This document shows positions 45,648 through 56,061 of a stretch of 64,000 bases of DNA, in pieces (within the stretch, counting starts at the first letter, position 1; each line of letters opens with the position of its first letter). A model generated the notes under the pieces. The model was given only the letters and a program-made list of their open reading frames with translations. It did not search any database and was not told the DNA's origin. The translations under genes were made by a program, and so were the position numbers. Source of the stretch: Spirometra erinaceieuropaei (Eukaryota; Platyhelminthes; Cestoda; Diphyllobothriidea; Diphyllobothriidae); the NCBI GenBank assembly GCA_902702965.1, contig CACRXP010000016.1, positions 1,191,461 through 1,255,460 of the forward strand, read 5' to 3'.

Positions 45648-45689
45648 GACTTTTGGCTTCACGGATTGTGTCTGGTATACCATGAATCA

Positions 45690-46040
45690 GCAAACCATGG
45701 CCCGGGCCTCGCAGCCTGGTTTGCGCTGGCAGCTCTTTGGCATCTGGTTCCCTGTCAGTAGATGCGGTGGCGCTCCCGCTGGGTACACAGGCATCCTACA
45801 TTGTTGCCCAGCGACTCGTGTCATCCTCCACTTTCTAATCCGTTCCTGTTGTTGGTTAAAATCCTGGTCAAGCGTTTGTTGTGGACCAAGGGGTACGATG
45901 CCTTGGTACGGGTCCGGCCATCCCAGCCACCTGCGCGCTCTCCCGCCTTCGATCTTTTTGACTGTCTTGGCACCGGGTCCAGGTGGGGGAGGAGAGAGTG
46001 CGGTGGGTGCTATGCAAGTCCCGCTAGAATGTCCGCTCAT
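45690..46040 (-). repeat. Dispersed repeat R1, reverse orientation
   Basis: CAAACCATGGCCCGGGCCTCG, GTTGTTGGTTAAAATCCTGG, GTTGTGGACCAAGGGGTACG, GACTGTCTTGGCACCGGGTCC and GGAGAGAGTGCGGTGGGTGC match R1 reversed. The 196-codon open frame across it is a by-product of repeat composition. Confidence 0.7.
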
Positions 46041-46609
46041 GTTACTTGACTGCCGTATCGGCTACAGGCGTATGCGAACTACCTGGCTGAACTTCCAACT
46101 GGCAGACGCACGCTTTGTCCATCCACATTACAGGCTGTGCTCCCCGACAGGTTTCTCTAACTTCGGACAGTATACGAGCCAATTAAACGCAACGGTGACC
46201 TTGCCAACACATGGCCCCCAGGGCTATTCGGGCTATATGGGGCTAGGCCTTATGCAATTTTGTCCTTTCTAATGATGTCACTCTGCCTTATATCGGGCAA
46301 ACTTTGCGCTCTTATAGTTGCCGTGTGGCCTATTAGGTCTACCTAAAACTCATGTTTTTGCATACTACGCGTTGGCCTATTTTTGACGTCTGACACAACG
46401 AGCAGTTGATCAAATCAGCCGGTAGCTCAACTTACCGGTGTCCACCGATTTACTTAAGTATTTAAAGCGATTGGTGAATAGTGCAATTTGGCACAGGTTT
46501 CCTCAGTGCCGTGTCTCCTCCAGTGACCCCTAACTGCAGTGGAAATCTCTGCTAATTTGTACATGTTTAGCTATCTGCTGCACTTGGCGATCAGTCTATT
46601 TGGAGATGG
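46041..46609. other. No recognisable feature
   Basis: Nothing seen beyond flanking repeats. Confidence 0.5.
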
Positions 46610-46790
46610 TCTCGACCGCAGGTGGGACTACTCCTTCTACTCCCTCCACCTGGACCCGGTGTCAAGACGTAGTAAAGAAGGCCGGATGTGGGGGAGGGCG
46701 CAGGTGGATGGCACGGTCGAGCCCGAACCTAAGCGTACTACCACACCCCCTGGCCCACACAACAAAAGACAAGGATTTTAACTAATAACA
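46610..46790 (+). repeat. Dispersed repeat R1, partial
   Basis: CTCCACCTGGACCCGGTGTCA, GATGGCACGGTCGAGCCCG and CCCCTGGCCCACACAACAAA match R1. It ends in the compound microsatellite that follows. Confidence 0.7.
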
Positions 46791-46793
46791 TCG

Positions 46794-46832
46794 TCCTCCT
46801 CCTCCTCCTCCTCCTCCTCCTCCTCCTCCTCC

Positions 46833-46874
<42 letters not shown>

Positions 46875-46893
46875 ACAACAACAACAACAACAA
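46794..46893. repeat. Compound microsatellite (TCC)n(ATC)n(AAC)n
   Basis: About 13 TCC, then 13 ATC, then 7 AAC triplets. The shared C every third base suggests step-wise mutation and expansion from one tract. It starts where R1 ends. Confidence 0.95.
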
Positions 46894-46939
46894 TATCAGC
46901 AGGGAGACGAGGATGATTGGGCAGCCATGCCCACCACCT

Positions 46940-47060
46940 GTACACCCAGCGGGAGCGCAATGGCATCCATCGGCAGGGACCCAGGTGTCAGGGAACTGCC
47001 AGTGCGCAGCAGGCTGCGAGGGCCATGCTTTGCTGATCCTGGCATAGCAGACGCTTCCAA
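46940..47060 (+). repeat. R1-associated end block
   Basis: CATCCATCGGCAGGGACCC, GTGTCAGGGAACTGCCAGTG and GGCCATGCTTTGCTGATCC match 25100-25190 and, reversed, 45690-45790. Only a fragment. Confidence 0.55.
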
Positions 47061-47596
47061 ACCTTCAACATTCCGGCACCAATTGGCGCCGCGTGTGATC
47101 CACCGCCAGATTAATAGGCGAACCTCGTCTTCTCGGTGCAGCTAAATGAAAGATTTCTACAGCTGATCAGCCAGCATACTCTGACCATACGGCCACACTC
47201 TGGTCCAATCTTATAAATAGTCAAAGTTAAACACCGTTCTTGCTGATTTTGTGGCTTCACCTAGGTGTCAATTTGAATTTCGAAAATCCTCCTGTGCACA
47301 GCTATCGTATTGCGTACGGGACCGACAGACAAGAGTGTTGATTACAGTGAATCCCCTTCTCCTCCCCCCTCCGAGAAGCCTATACAGTCAACCGATAATT
47401 GGTTAGCAGTAGGCTGGCTCTCTGTTTACTCCCTGCACGGCAGGCAGAATCCTCTACGGTTTCAGAAGAGGTGGCCATCACCAGATATCCCCATCTCCGA
47501 TTGAGGTTTGAACACACCGAAGCACACCGATCCACGTGGCTTCACTTGCTTTTGGCAACAGCCCAAGTCGTGCACAGGAATCAGGACAGAACTCTG

Positions 47597-47762
47597 NNNN
47601 NNNNNNNNNNNNNNNNNNNNNNNNNNNNNNNNNNNNNNNNNNNNNNNNNNNNNNNNNNNNNNNNNNNNNNNNNNNNNNNNNNNNNNNNNNNNNNNNNNNN
47701 NNNNNNNNNNNNNNNNNNNNNNNNNNNNNNNNNNNNNNNNNNNNNNNNNNNNNNNNNNNNNN
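47597..47762. other. Assembly gap (166 N)
   Basis: A run of N. Frames reported across it are not real. Confidence 1.
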
Positions 47763-49170
47763 ATCAGCTCGCGCAGACAATGCCAACGCGGTTACCTTGT
47801 CTCATCTCCCGATCGGGGTGCAGGCAGGCAAAAATTCTGGGGGGGGGGGAGAAATGGCGGTCTGTGTAAGACTTTTTCGGCCTACTGAATGGACACCATG
47901 TGTCTTGTCTGAATAAGTAAGCGGTCTCGAGAACTGTGACAGAGACGGTTGTTGTGGCTTGTCATTGGGAAGCCTGTTTCCCAACAGTAGCGCAACTTGA
48001 GCTCATTAATAAACCAGTAAAAAAGGCGCCGCGGAGAAAGGGGAGAGTGGAGCGCGGTGGCAGCGGGGGGTGGGGAGGCAGTCTGAGCTGATCGAGCTGA
48101 TCTTGTGAGTCCTCTACTGGCGTGAGATTCCGCTGACGGCGTGTCACAGATAACGAAGGCAGTCTGGTGCATTTCAGGAGGGAATTTACTCTGGCTGAGA
48201 ATAAGGCTTCGGACACAAAGCAAGTTGACTCTGTGCGGCTATCGACGGAGTCTGTGCGCAGAAGAATGGATGGGAGAGTAGCCCTCTAAGGCAACTGCAG
48301 GGGAAGGGCCCTAACTAGCTGTCGGTAGACTATGGATCGTGTGCTGATGTAGGTACTTACAAACTCTTGCTAAGGACTGATGACTGGCAGTTGTACCCAA
48401 GACCGGAGAAACAAAAAAACCGGGAACAGCTGAGCATGAATTGGGGAATGACAGAAATTTCTGCCAGGGGATAAGCTTATTTGTTCGATGGTCAGACGCT
48501 CTTTCACGATGGAACGCCGTGGACTATCCAGCAGGATACCGTATCTGCATACATTCATCATTTTACTCAAAAGTATCGTTTTGCCACTGGCCGTCTTCTG
48601 TGGATTCCTTCAGCCTACCGTTGCCGCCTCTGGTTAGTGAAAGCTCAACGCTCGACCGTCCATTGTTTGGTATTGGTTTTTTAGTGTCTGTTCAAAACAT
48701 GACTGTTTCACCTTTTGTGGTACGTAACCACTGCTATGATAGTATTGCTCACATAGTGCTATAACCACAGCCGAGGGCTTGATATGGATCGGGAGAATGC
48801 CACATTTTGTATCTCATGAAAATCATGCCGTAAAGACTTGCTTAGTGTTTTAGTAGCACGGGGACCATAGGAAAAACCGGCAGCTGTGGATCACTTGTCA
48901 ATAAAACGCCCTTATAATAACACCCGTCGCTTATACGTAGGCTTTGTTTATTAGGTCAGTCATGTCGCTCTTTGTGTTACCTCGGGTTTGTGAATGCATT
49001 AGATCGAAAATACTTGTTGGAGTTTCCATTGAAAAATCTTCTTTTGAATTACGAAAACGTCAAAGGCCACCTGAATCTACCAGAAACGCGGAGTTTGCCT
49101 TGAGACCGCTAGTAACGTGCTTGTGGGATACCTCCGCAGCTGTCATCATACGTTGGAAGATCAAAGCTGA
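47763..49170. other. No recognisable gene; one minor repeat
   Basis: The block 48310-48460 (AGCTGTCGGTAGACTATGG, CCGGAGAAAC, GCTGAGCATGAA) is the second copy of the repeat at 24416-24510. Otherwise nothing is recognised. Confidence 0.5.
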
Positions 49171-50125
49171 GACGCACGAGAGGAGAGTTTCGACTCCAGG
49201 AAAACAGCGGTCGTAGGAGAAAGATGAGAGAATACCGATGTTACTAAACAGTCAGTGAACGCAGGAGAAACGCCAGCAGACGGAGTCGTCTTCTAACTCT
49301 CCGCAGTGCAGCTACCACCACCATCACCGGAGCCAACGGTCCAGTCTGCAGAGTTCCATACGTTAAGGAACAGACCACATAGCCCCCCCCCCCCCAGCTG
49401 CATCGACTCCCGCCCGGGGCACAGTGGCTGTTCCCGTCAGCTTACTGTCCGGTGTGCTGCCCCACCCATTATCACCAAAGATGGGACTCACGAGAGGAGA
49501 GTACCGACCCCGGCAGGACGCCAGTCGTAGGGGAACGACAACGGAATGTAGATGTTGCTAAACAATCAGTCAACGTAGAAGCCGTGCCAGCAGATGGTGT
49601 GGTCCTCTAGCCAGAATAACGTTACCGACAAATACAAGGGAGACTGGAATGGCCATTTCTGGCTTATTAGCCGTCGTCAGCCAGCCATACCCAAGCCCGA
49701 AGTGTGGAACACCCGAGCCTCGAACTCGCGACCTGTTGGTTTAGAAGTCCACGCCTCTACCCACCGGGCCACTAGCCCGTTGCCTTGTCGGTTTTCGATC
49801 GGGAATATACAATGGTAGGGGACGCTCACCGATCGTTCATACGGAACTCACTCGTTCCGTTGTGCCTTAAGGGCTCTCTCTCGAGCCCAACCAGCAGCCG
49901 CACAGCGGCGCGTAATAGAGGCAGAGAGAGAGAGAGCCTTAAGGCACTACGGAACGAATGAGTTCCGTAACACGATCGGTAAGCGCCCCCCTCTACCGTC
50001 CTCTAACCCTTTGCACTACAGCTACCACCATCACCGGCGCCAACCTTCCAGTCCGCAGGGTTCCACGCATTAAGGAAGAAACCACACAGGCCCTCCAACT
50101 CCGGCGACCCTGGCCTGAAGTACAG
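49171..50125. repeat. Tandem duplication of a ~250-bp unit, second copy split by a SINE
   Basis: Copy 1 (49171-49435) has GAGAGGAGAGTTTCGACTCC, AACAGTCAGTGAACG, GTGCAGCTACCACCACCATC and GGCACAGTGGCTG. Copy 2 repeats these blocks at 49488-49609 and 50000-50125 (GAGAGGAGAGTACCGACCCC, AACAATCAGTCAACG, CTACAGCTACCACCATCACC, GTACAGTGGCTG). The missing middle of copy 2 is the SINE at 49610-49997. Copy 1 therefore shows the empty site. Confidence 0.75.
49610..49997 (-). mobile_element. tRNA-headed SINE copy 8, complete, with 8-bp target duplication
   Basis: GTCCTCTA occurs at 49602-49609 and 49998-50005, flanking 388 bp. On the minus strand the element starts with the tail unit in inverted form (CGGAACTCATTCGTTCC and its mirror). 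It goes through GCTGGTTGGGCTCGAGAG and the leader to the tRNA-like head, the body with an intact hammerhead-like core (49686-49642), and ends in a TTTGTCGGTAACG stretch. Because the flanking duplication encloses all of this, the whole 388-bp unit including the inverted part moved together. It is the best definition of the element in this window. Confidence 0.88.
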
Positions 50126-50676
50126 TGGCTGCAGCCATCGACGCAGCGCCTCCGAAACCTGTGTCAACACGCCCTGCCTTACATTACCGCTTATATCGCC
50201 ATCCTGGCTTTGGCATCGACAAGACTAGCCATGTTGCAGTGGCCAAAAGGTTGCACACTTTTCTGCTTATTCGCATTCGCGGTCCCCTGCTCAAGGTCAC
50301 TATCAGGGAAAAACAGAAAGAAGGACGAAGCTCAGTGCCTGACATTCAGAAACAGGTTTAAACGAATTTCAGTGTGCACTCAGCATAGGCGTTCTTTTAG
50401 TTAGTCAGGAAATGGATTTGCCTAGGGCTGTTTTAAATCATCACACCGTCAGTAATGCTTAGAAAATTTTGATGCTATAAGTCATACAGACATTCTGCTG
50501 AAAACGAAGTTTAGAGGGAAAGGGGGGGGGAGTATCAGGAGAAAAAAAGAATATCGAAGAAAGGAAGAAGATGAAAGGGAGAGAAGGTGAATGAGGAAGA
50601 TTAATGCCAAAGCACGAAGGTAATGAGAGAACCGAGTATTATCATTATTATTGGCTGAAGTGACGGAGGTCGTGGC
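50126..50676. other. No recognisable feature
   Basis: A purine-rich stretch (50500-50590) leads into the microsatellites. No domain seen. Confidence 0.5.
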
Positions 50677-50677
50677 G

Positions 50678-50716
<39 letters not shown>

Positions 50717-50748
50717 TTAGTAATAGTAGTAGCAGTAGTAGTGGTGGC

Positions 50749-50824
<76 letters not shown>

Positions 50825-50938
50825 AAAGACGTTATACTACTGGTGGCGGCGGCAGTGGTTGTGGTGGTGGTGGTGGTGGTGGCGGCGGTGGTGGTGGTGG
50901 TGGTGGCGGCGGTGGTGGTGGTGGTGGTAGCAGTATTG
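50677..50938. repeat. Compound microsatellite (GTA)n and (GTG/GGC)n
   Basis: GTA/AGT triplets run from 50677 to 50824 with a few interruptions, then GTG and GGC triplets from 50841 to 50938. The Thr, Val and Tyr runs in six frames are artefacts of this tract. Confidence 0.95.
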
Positions 50939-51394
50939 CAGCCCTCATGATCGAACGTGCTGCAGCTGCGCTGGGCCAAAAGGGGATTAGATTGATTTAC
51001 GGCTCGAGTGAATCGGGTTGCGCCGGGCCCGCACATCCGTGCGGTTGCGCGTTCTAGACGCAGACCTTCACACCGCCCAATCCCACCACCGGCTTGCTGA
51101 CAAGCTCAGTCAGTCGACAAGATCATGAAAGAGGACAATGCCGGAGAATACATTTCCCACGGCACAGCGGTGCATCCCTCACTAACAGTAAGTCCGTTGC
51201 GCCTGAGACTGTCACGAGACGCTATCAGTTGTGGCTTCGGTGTCGGCCAAATGAGGGAACAACTCGGTCCTCCTCTCAGGATCGGGAGTCAGGCTTCAAT
51301 GACTATGGCCTTTACAGCCCTCTGACATCTGAGGTTCGAGTCGCTCTTATGGAAGCCTAACAAATGTAGGGAGGACCATGATGTGTGTGTCACG

Positions 51395-51590
51395 TACAGA
51401 TGGACTGTTTAGCCTCTTTTGGCCACTGCGCCCTCACCCACCTCCGGCTCCCTCAACACTGCTTTGCCATCGGGGAGCGAGGGACGAGTGAGTGCGGTAG
51501 GTGCTGCGCAAGTCTGTCCACCGTAAATGAATTCACAAGCGTGTTATCCTCACCGCGTGGGACACTCAGTGGACGTCATGGCTTGCGACA
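51395..51590 (-). repeat. Dispersed repeat R1 fragment, reverse orientation
   Basis: GGGGAGCGAGGGACGAGTGAG, GTGCGGTAGGTGCTGCGCAAG, GTAAATGAATTCACAAGCGTG and GGGACACTCAGTGGACGTC match R1 reversed. Confidence 0.6.
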
Positions 51591-51779
51591 GTCGGACTGC
51601 TGGTTGTAGCAGCAGTGTCAGCAACAGCCACGGTAGTGTTAACCTTCGTTGATGTGCGGCTAGTAGAATTATCATTAACAGTTGTTGTGATGGGTGGCAG
51701 CGACGGTGTTGATACTGACCGTGATATTTCCGCTTATAGCTGTCTTAGAAGTGGTCTTACCGCGAGTAATAGTAGGGGT

Positions 51780-52012
51780 GGCAGTAGTAGTAGTAGTAGT
51801 AGTAGTAGCAGCAGCAGCAGCAGCAGCAGTATTAGTGGTAGTAGCAGTAGTAGTGATAGTAGTAGTAGTAGTAATAGCAGTAGTATTAGAAGTAGTAATA
51901 GTGGTAGTATTGATAGTAGTAGCATTGATAGTAGTAGTAGTAGTGGTAGTAATACTAGTAGTAGTAGTAGTAATGGTAGTAGTAGTAGTAATAGTAGTAG
52001 TAGTAGTATTGA

Positions 52013-52069
<57 letters not shown>

Positions 52070-52411
52070 CAGTATTAGTGGTAGTAGCGGCAGTATTAGT
52101 GGTAGTAGCAGTAGTAGTAGTAGTAATAGCAGTAGTATTAGAAGTAGTAATAGTGGTAGTACTGATAGTAGTAGCATTGATAGTAATAGTAGTGGTAGTA
52201 ATACTAGTAGTAGTAGTAATGGTAGAAGTAGTAGTAATAGTAATAGTAGTAGTAGTAGTATTGATAGTAGTAGTATTAGTAGTAGTAGTAGTAGCAGTAG
52301 TGATAGTAGTAGTGGTAGTAGTAGTGATAGTAATAGTAGTAATAGTAGCAGTAGTATTGATAGTAGTAGTAGTAGTAATAGTAGCAGTAGTATTGATGGT
52401 AGTGGTAGTGA

Positions 52412-52442
<31 letters not shown>

Positions 52443-52475
52443 CTTGATGGTAGCAGTAACAGTAGCGATATTATG
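51780..52475. repeat. ~700-bp (AGT)n-dominated array
   Basis: An array of AGT with AAT, GGT, GAT, AGC and ATT variants. Blocks recur at higher order: ATTAGAAGTAGTAATAGTGG appears at about 51884 and 52136, a step of ~252 bp, so part of the array was duplicated as a unit. It creates a 340-codon Ser-rich frame on one strand and Leu/Val-rich frames elsewhere. I do not regard these as genes. Confidence 0.93.
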
Positions 52476-53414
52476 AAAATAATTTGCGCACTCAGTCTGG
52501 CATCGGACTTACCAAGGGGCTCAGTGGATGTGCGGTGGGGTGTGAGAGGGGCCGAAGGCCACTGGTCCGACAATCCTCTTCGGGGCGGCCCGCAGGGATC
52601 CGGCGTCCCCGTCTCCATCAGGCTCACAGTCGGTTGAATAAACAGCCCCTTAGTAGACAGAGATACCGGTTGAGGCCTCGACTCGCTGCAACAGTTCTGC
52701 GAAAGAACGACAATGCGTCTATTTCACTATTCCGATAGTTTGGTAAATCGCCTAGAAATACACGATCCCTCACAAATCTGAATGACTATCACTTTGGGTC
52801 TGCAATGAATGCGTAACGGTTGGAGCAAGTAGAAGCATCGGCGACACTTATTTCCCTGGCACTTGCTAGCACTGCAACGTCTTCAGTGGAATTTTGCCCA
52901 CAAGTATGGCTTTAACATGCCGAGAATTCCTTCTGAATGCGTCTTCTATCATTAAAAAAACTTCATTTGCGTCGCAGACGACGAATGTGAGTGGCACAAT
53001 CGTTAATTACCATGTTGAAAGTCCATTATCGGTTCGAATCATGTGGCTACATTTTGTCAACGCACAATCCCCTTGGACAGCAAAATTCGGTTAACTGATC
53101 CGCCTTTAGCCAAAGGTTTGTGGACGATTAGTCGGCTAGCTCAATTCTCCAGAGGTGCCACAGGGAGTGATCGATTGCAGACTGCCTCAACACTCGAGTT
53201 CCGTCTCGTCTCCACAAGAACTGTCCCCATAATAGTTGTATAGTCTTGTGTAAACCCGTCTGCCTTCTCACAATCTATTAATTTATATTCTGACCACGGA
53301 GATGGAAGTAGATTTTACTGAAAACTTTGAAATGGTGCCTTCAAAATAAAGCGTTTTCCTCCCTTCGTCCTCTCCTTCGTGTTCTTGGTGTCATTCAGGT
53401 AGCGCCCGTTAAAC
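52476..53414. other. No recognisable feature
   Basis: Nothing seen. AATAAA occurs at 53346 without a linked gene. Confidence 0.5.
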
Positions 53415-53790
53415 ACACGGTTCATCGGTGGTAGGGAGACGCTCACCGATCGTGCTTACGGAACTCAATCGTTCCGTTGTGCCTTATGGACTCTCTCTCG
53501 AGCCCAACCAGCAGCCGCACAGCGGCGCATGATATAGGCAGAATGGCAATACCGACAAAGACAAGGGAGACTGGAATGGCCATTTCTGGCCTTTTAGTCG
53601 TCGCCAGCCAGTCGGACCCACGCCCGAAGTGTGGAACACCCGAGGCTCGAACTCGCGACCTGTGAGTTAGAAGTCCACGCCTCTAACCACTGGGCCACGA
53701 TCCCGTTGCCCTGGTGGTTTCGATCGGGAATATACAATGGTAGGGGGCGCTCGCCGATCGTTCTTACGGAACTCACTCGTTCCGTTCCTC
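53415..53790 (-). mobile_element. tRNA-headed SINE copy 9
   Basis: On the minus strand it has leader, tRNA-like head (GTGGCCCAGTGGTTAGAGG, GGACTTCTAACTCAC, GAGTTCGAGCC), body and tail. The tail unit (GAACGAGTGAGTTCCGTAAG, GATCGGCGAGCGCCC) also occurs before the head, so the same block flanks both ends as a direct repeat. The hammerhead-like core is damaged (CTGGCGA, GAAA). Confidence 0.85.
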
Positions 53791-54079
53791 ATTTTGTTGT
53801 CGCATGCGCGCGTAATTAAGAACTTTGGCACGTCTGCATTCCTCATCAGTCGACGGGGAGCAGTTTCGGATCGCTGGCCTTACATTTGGTGTGGGAGGGT
53901 AAATGCACCAGCCAAAGTTAAATCTCTCCTTGCCATCTCGGCTGCGTGCGAGTGAGTGGCGGAATCCCGCGGACAGACCGACCGATACCGACCTGGGCCA
54001 GTCAGCGAAGTATCGATTGACGCTAAAAAGGACGTTGGAGCTTCCTCGCCCCTCAAGCATCCACTCACACAACATGAAC

Positions 54080-54345
54080 CCCCGATTATTAGTCGTCGTT
54101 AGCTAGTCATACCCAGTCCCCAAGTGTGGAACACCTGGGGCTCGATCCCGCGGCCTGTTAGTTAGAAATCTAACGCCTCTAACCACTGAGCCACGGGCTC
54201 GCTGTCCTGTCGGTTCCGAAAAGGAATGTAAAGTGGTAGAAGGACGATCACCGATCGTGTTACTGGACACACTCGTCTTGGTTTGTGGCTTACAGGCTCT
54301 CTCACGAGCCCAATCAGCAGCCGCACATCCGGTCTGGCCCGATCG
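54080..54345 (-). mobile_element. tRNA-headed SINE copy 10
   Basis: The minus strand shows the leader (CTTTTCGGAACCGACAGG), the tRNA-like head (GTGGCTCAGTGGTTAGAGG) and the body. The head is mutated in the anticodon arm (TAGATTTCTAACTAAC). It lies head-to-head with copy 11, giving an inverted repeat of about 200 bp per arm. Confidence 0.75.
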
Positions 54346-54645
54346 AAACCGACAGGACAACGAGCCCCTGGCTCAGTGTTTAGAGGCGTTGGACTTCTAA
54401 CTAACAGGCCACGGGATCGAGCCCCAGGTGTTTCACACTTCGGGGTTGGGTATGACTGGCTGACGACGGCTAATAAGCCAGAACTGACCATTCCAGTCTC
54501 CCTTGTCTTTGTCGGTAATACCATTCTGTCTGTATCATGCGCCGCTGTGCGGCTGCTGGTTGGGCCCCAGAAAGAGCCCGTAAGGCACAACGGGACGAGT
54601 GAGATCCGTAAGAACTATCGGTGTGCACCCCTCTACCATGAACTC
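54346..54645 (+). mobile_element. tRNA-headed SINE copy 11
   Basis: Plus-strand leader (CCCGATCGAAACCGACAGG), tRNA-like head (CTGGCTCAGTGTTTAGAGG, GGACTTCTAACTAAC), body and tail (GCTGGTTGGGCCCC, GGCACAACGGGACGAGTGAG). The hammerhead-like region is 54454-54498: GACTGG, CTGACGA, helix II GGCT/AGCC, then GAAC instead of GAAA, then CCAGTC. One core base is therefore changed. Confidence 0.8.
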
Positions 54646-54988
54646 TCTCCTCGACGGTCAGGCTATTCCGCAGGATAGGAGCGTCGACATCTCGCTGGCA
54701 TGTCCGCTAAGACCCTCGTACAGCCATACCGGTTGCAGGCTATGAGAACCACCTGGCTGACATTTCGACTGGCAGATCAACTCCTTGATCAAATCCCTAC
54801 CTGTCCAGATTGCAGGTTAAACTTTCACCCTTGTTTCTCCGAACCATGACTCGGAACAATGAAGAAGCCGGCTAGATGAAATGGTAATTTTGAATTTATG
54901 TTTATGCATGTTATCGGTTACCGTATTTTTGACATGTGGCAGAATAGGCAGCTTACCCAAAGAGCTGCATCGGCAAGGTCAGCGGACC

Positions 54989-55958
54989 TAAAGCCAGTGT
55001 CCGACATCATGAAATGTTATCCGAAATGTTGAAGTGATTTTTCGTTTGGGAAGGATTACTTAGGTAGGGTTGTAATCCTGATTATTCTGCGGTATAATCC
55101 AATAATATTACGGGTTCGCCAGGACGGAGGCTTTTAAATGAACTTCTTTTCGACCTCCTGTAAAAACCGCACTCAGTCAAAAGCGACCACTTGAGAAGTA
55201 TGCATTTTTCACACTGACTTTCTACGCCCTCATAAATGCAAATATACCTTGTAGAAAACATGCATAAAATGCCTTCTATTTACTCATTTGAGAACGAATT
55301 CCCTTTTTTCTTAAATTTTATATTCGAAGAAAGAGTACCCCTCGGTTTTAAGAAGTTCCTAATTATCATAGTTATTAAGACTGTGTAATGTCCATTAATG
55401 CGGCATCGTACTGGCTGTGTATAAATGCTCCTCGTGAAGTATATGACATAGCCCGCATCCATTACAAAATTTAATGAGCTCTAGATGCTATCTTCTTAAA
55501 CGTTTAGATGACTTCATGAATTTCCTTACGCGGAAAGCATGCACCTTGTAGACTGTAATCACTCAACTTCAATGCAACGACTGACCTGGCTCAAACCTAT
55601 TCAGAATTGAAGAACTTTGTCAAATCCCAAATACCACTTTCTTCGAATACAAAATGTGAAAACGACATGATCTGCTACCGAATGAGTGAAAGAAAGCCTT
55701 TTATCGTATGTTTTTATGCAATATGTTTAAATTTATAAGGACATCGAAAATAAATTTGAAAAATGGATACTTCTCAGGTGGTCACTTTTTACCGAATGCG
55801 GTTCTTACAGTAGGTCGAGAGGAAGTGCATTCAAAAGCCACCACCCTGGCGAATCCGGATAACAATCAGTATTACAATTCCACCTAAGCAATCCTTCCTA
55901 GTCGAAAAGCCACTTCAGAATTTCGGATAACATTTCGTGTGATTGATCACTGGCTGTA
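54989..55958. mobile_element. Palindromic element, copy 4
   Basis: The left end TAAAGCCAGTG and CATGAAATGTTATCCGAAAT mirror the right end, which in reverse reads TACAGCCAGTG and CACGAAATGTTATCCGAAAT. Inner arms share GGAAGGATTACTTAGG, TTCTGCGGTATAATCC and AAACATGCATAAAA. Arms are moderately diverged. The noncoding interior is related to the other copies. It lies about 100 bp from the receptor-kinase exon, in the intron. Confidence 0.85.
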
Positions 55959-56061
55959 TAAGTCGTAACCGCTTATCAGCCGCTTCCTACTGGTTCATAC
56001 CATGGTAAAGGCCCGCCTACGTAATCAACTGGACCAAGTGGTAGATTTAAAGACAACTTAC

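Noticed and set aside
45682..46272. 196-codon plus-strand frame
   Set aside because: It overlaps dispersed repeat R1 in reverse; other R1 copies do not keep the frame.
47399..47916. Frames of 102-156 codons across the N run
   Set aside because: They read through unknown bases.
50482..51036. 184-codon Thr-rich minus-strand frame
   Set aside because: It crosses the GTA/GTG microsatellite and owes its length to it.
51615..52637. 340-codon Ser-rich open frame and 260/297-codon Val/Leu-rich frames
   Set aside because: They are produced by a trinucleotide array open in several frames on both strands; there is no domain, splice signal or start context.
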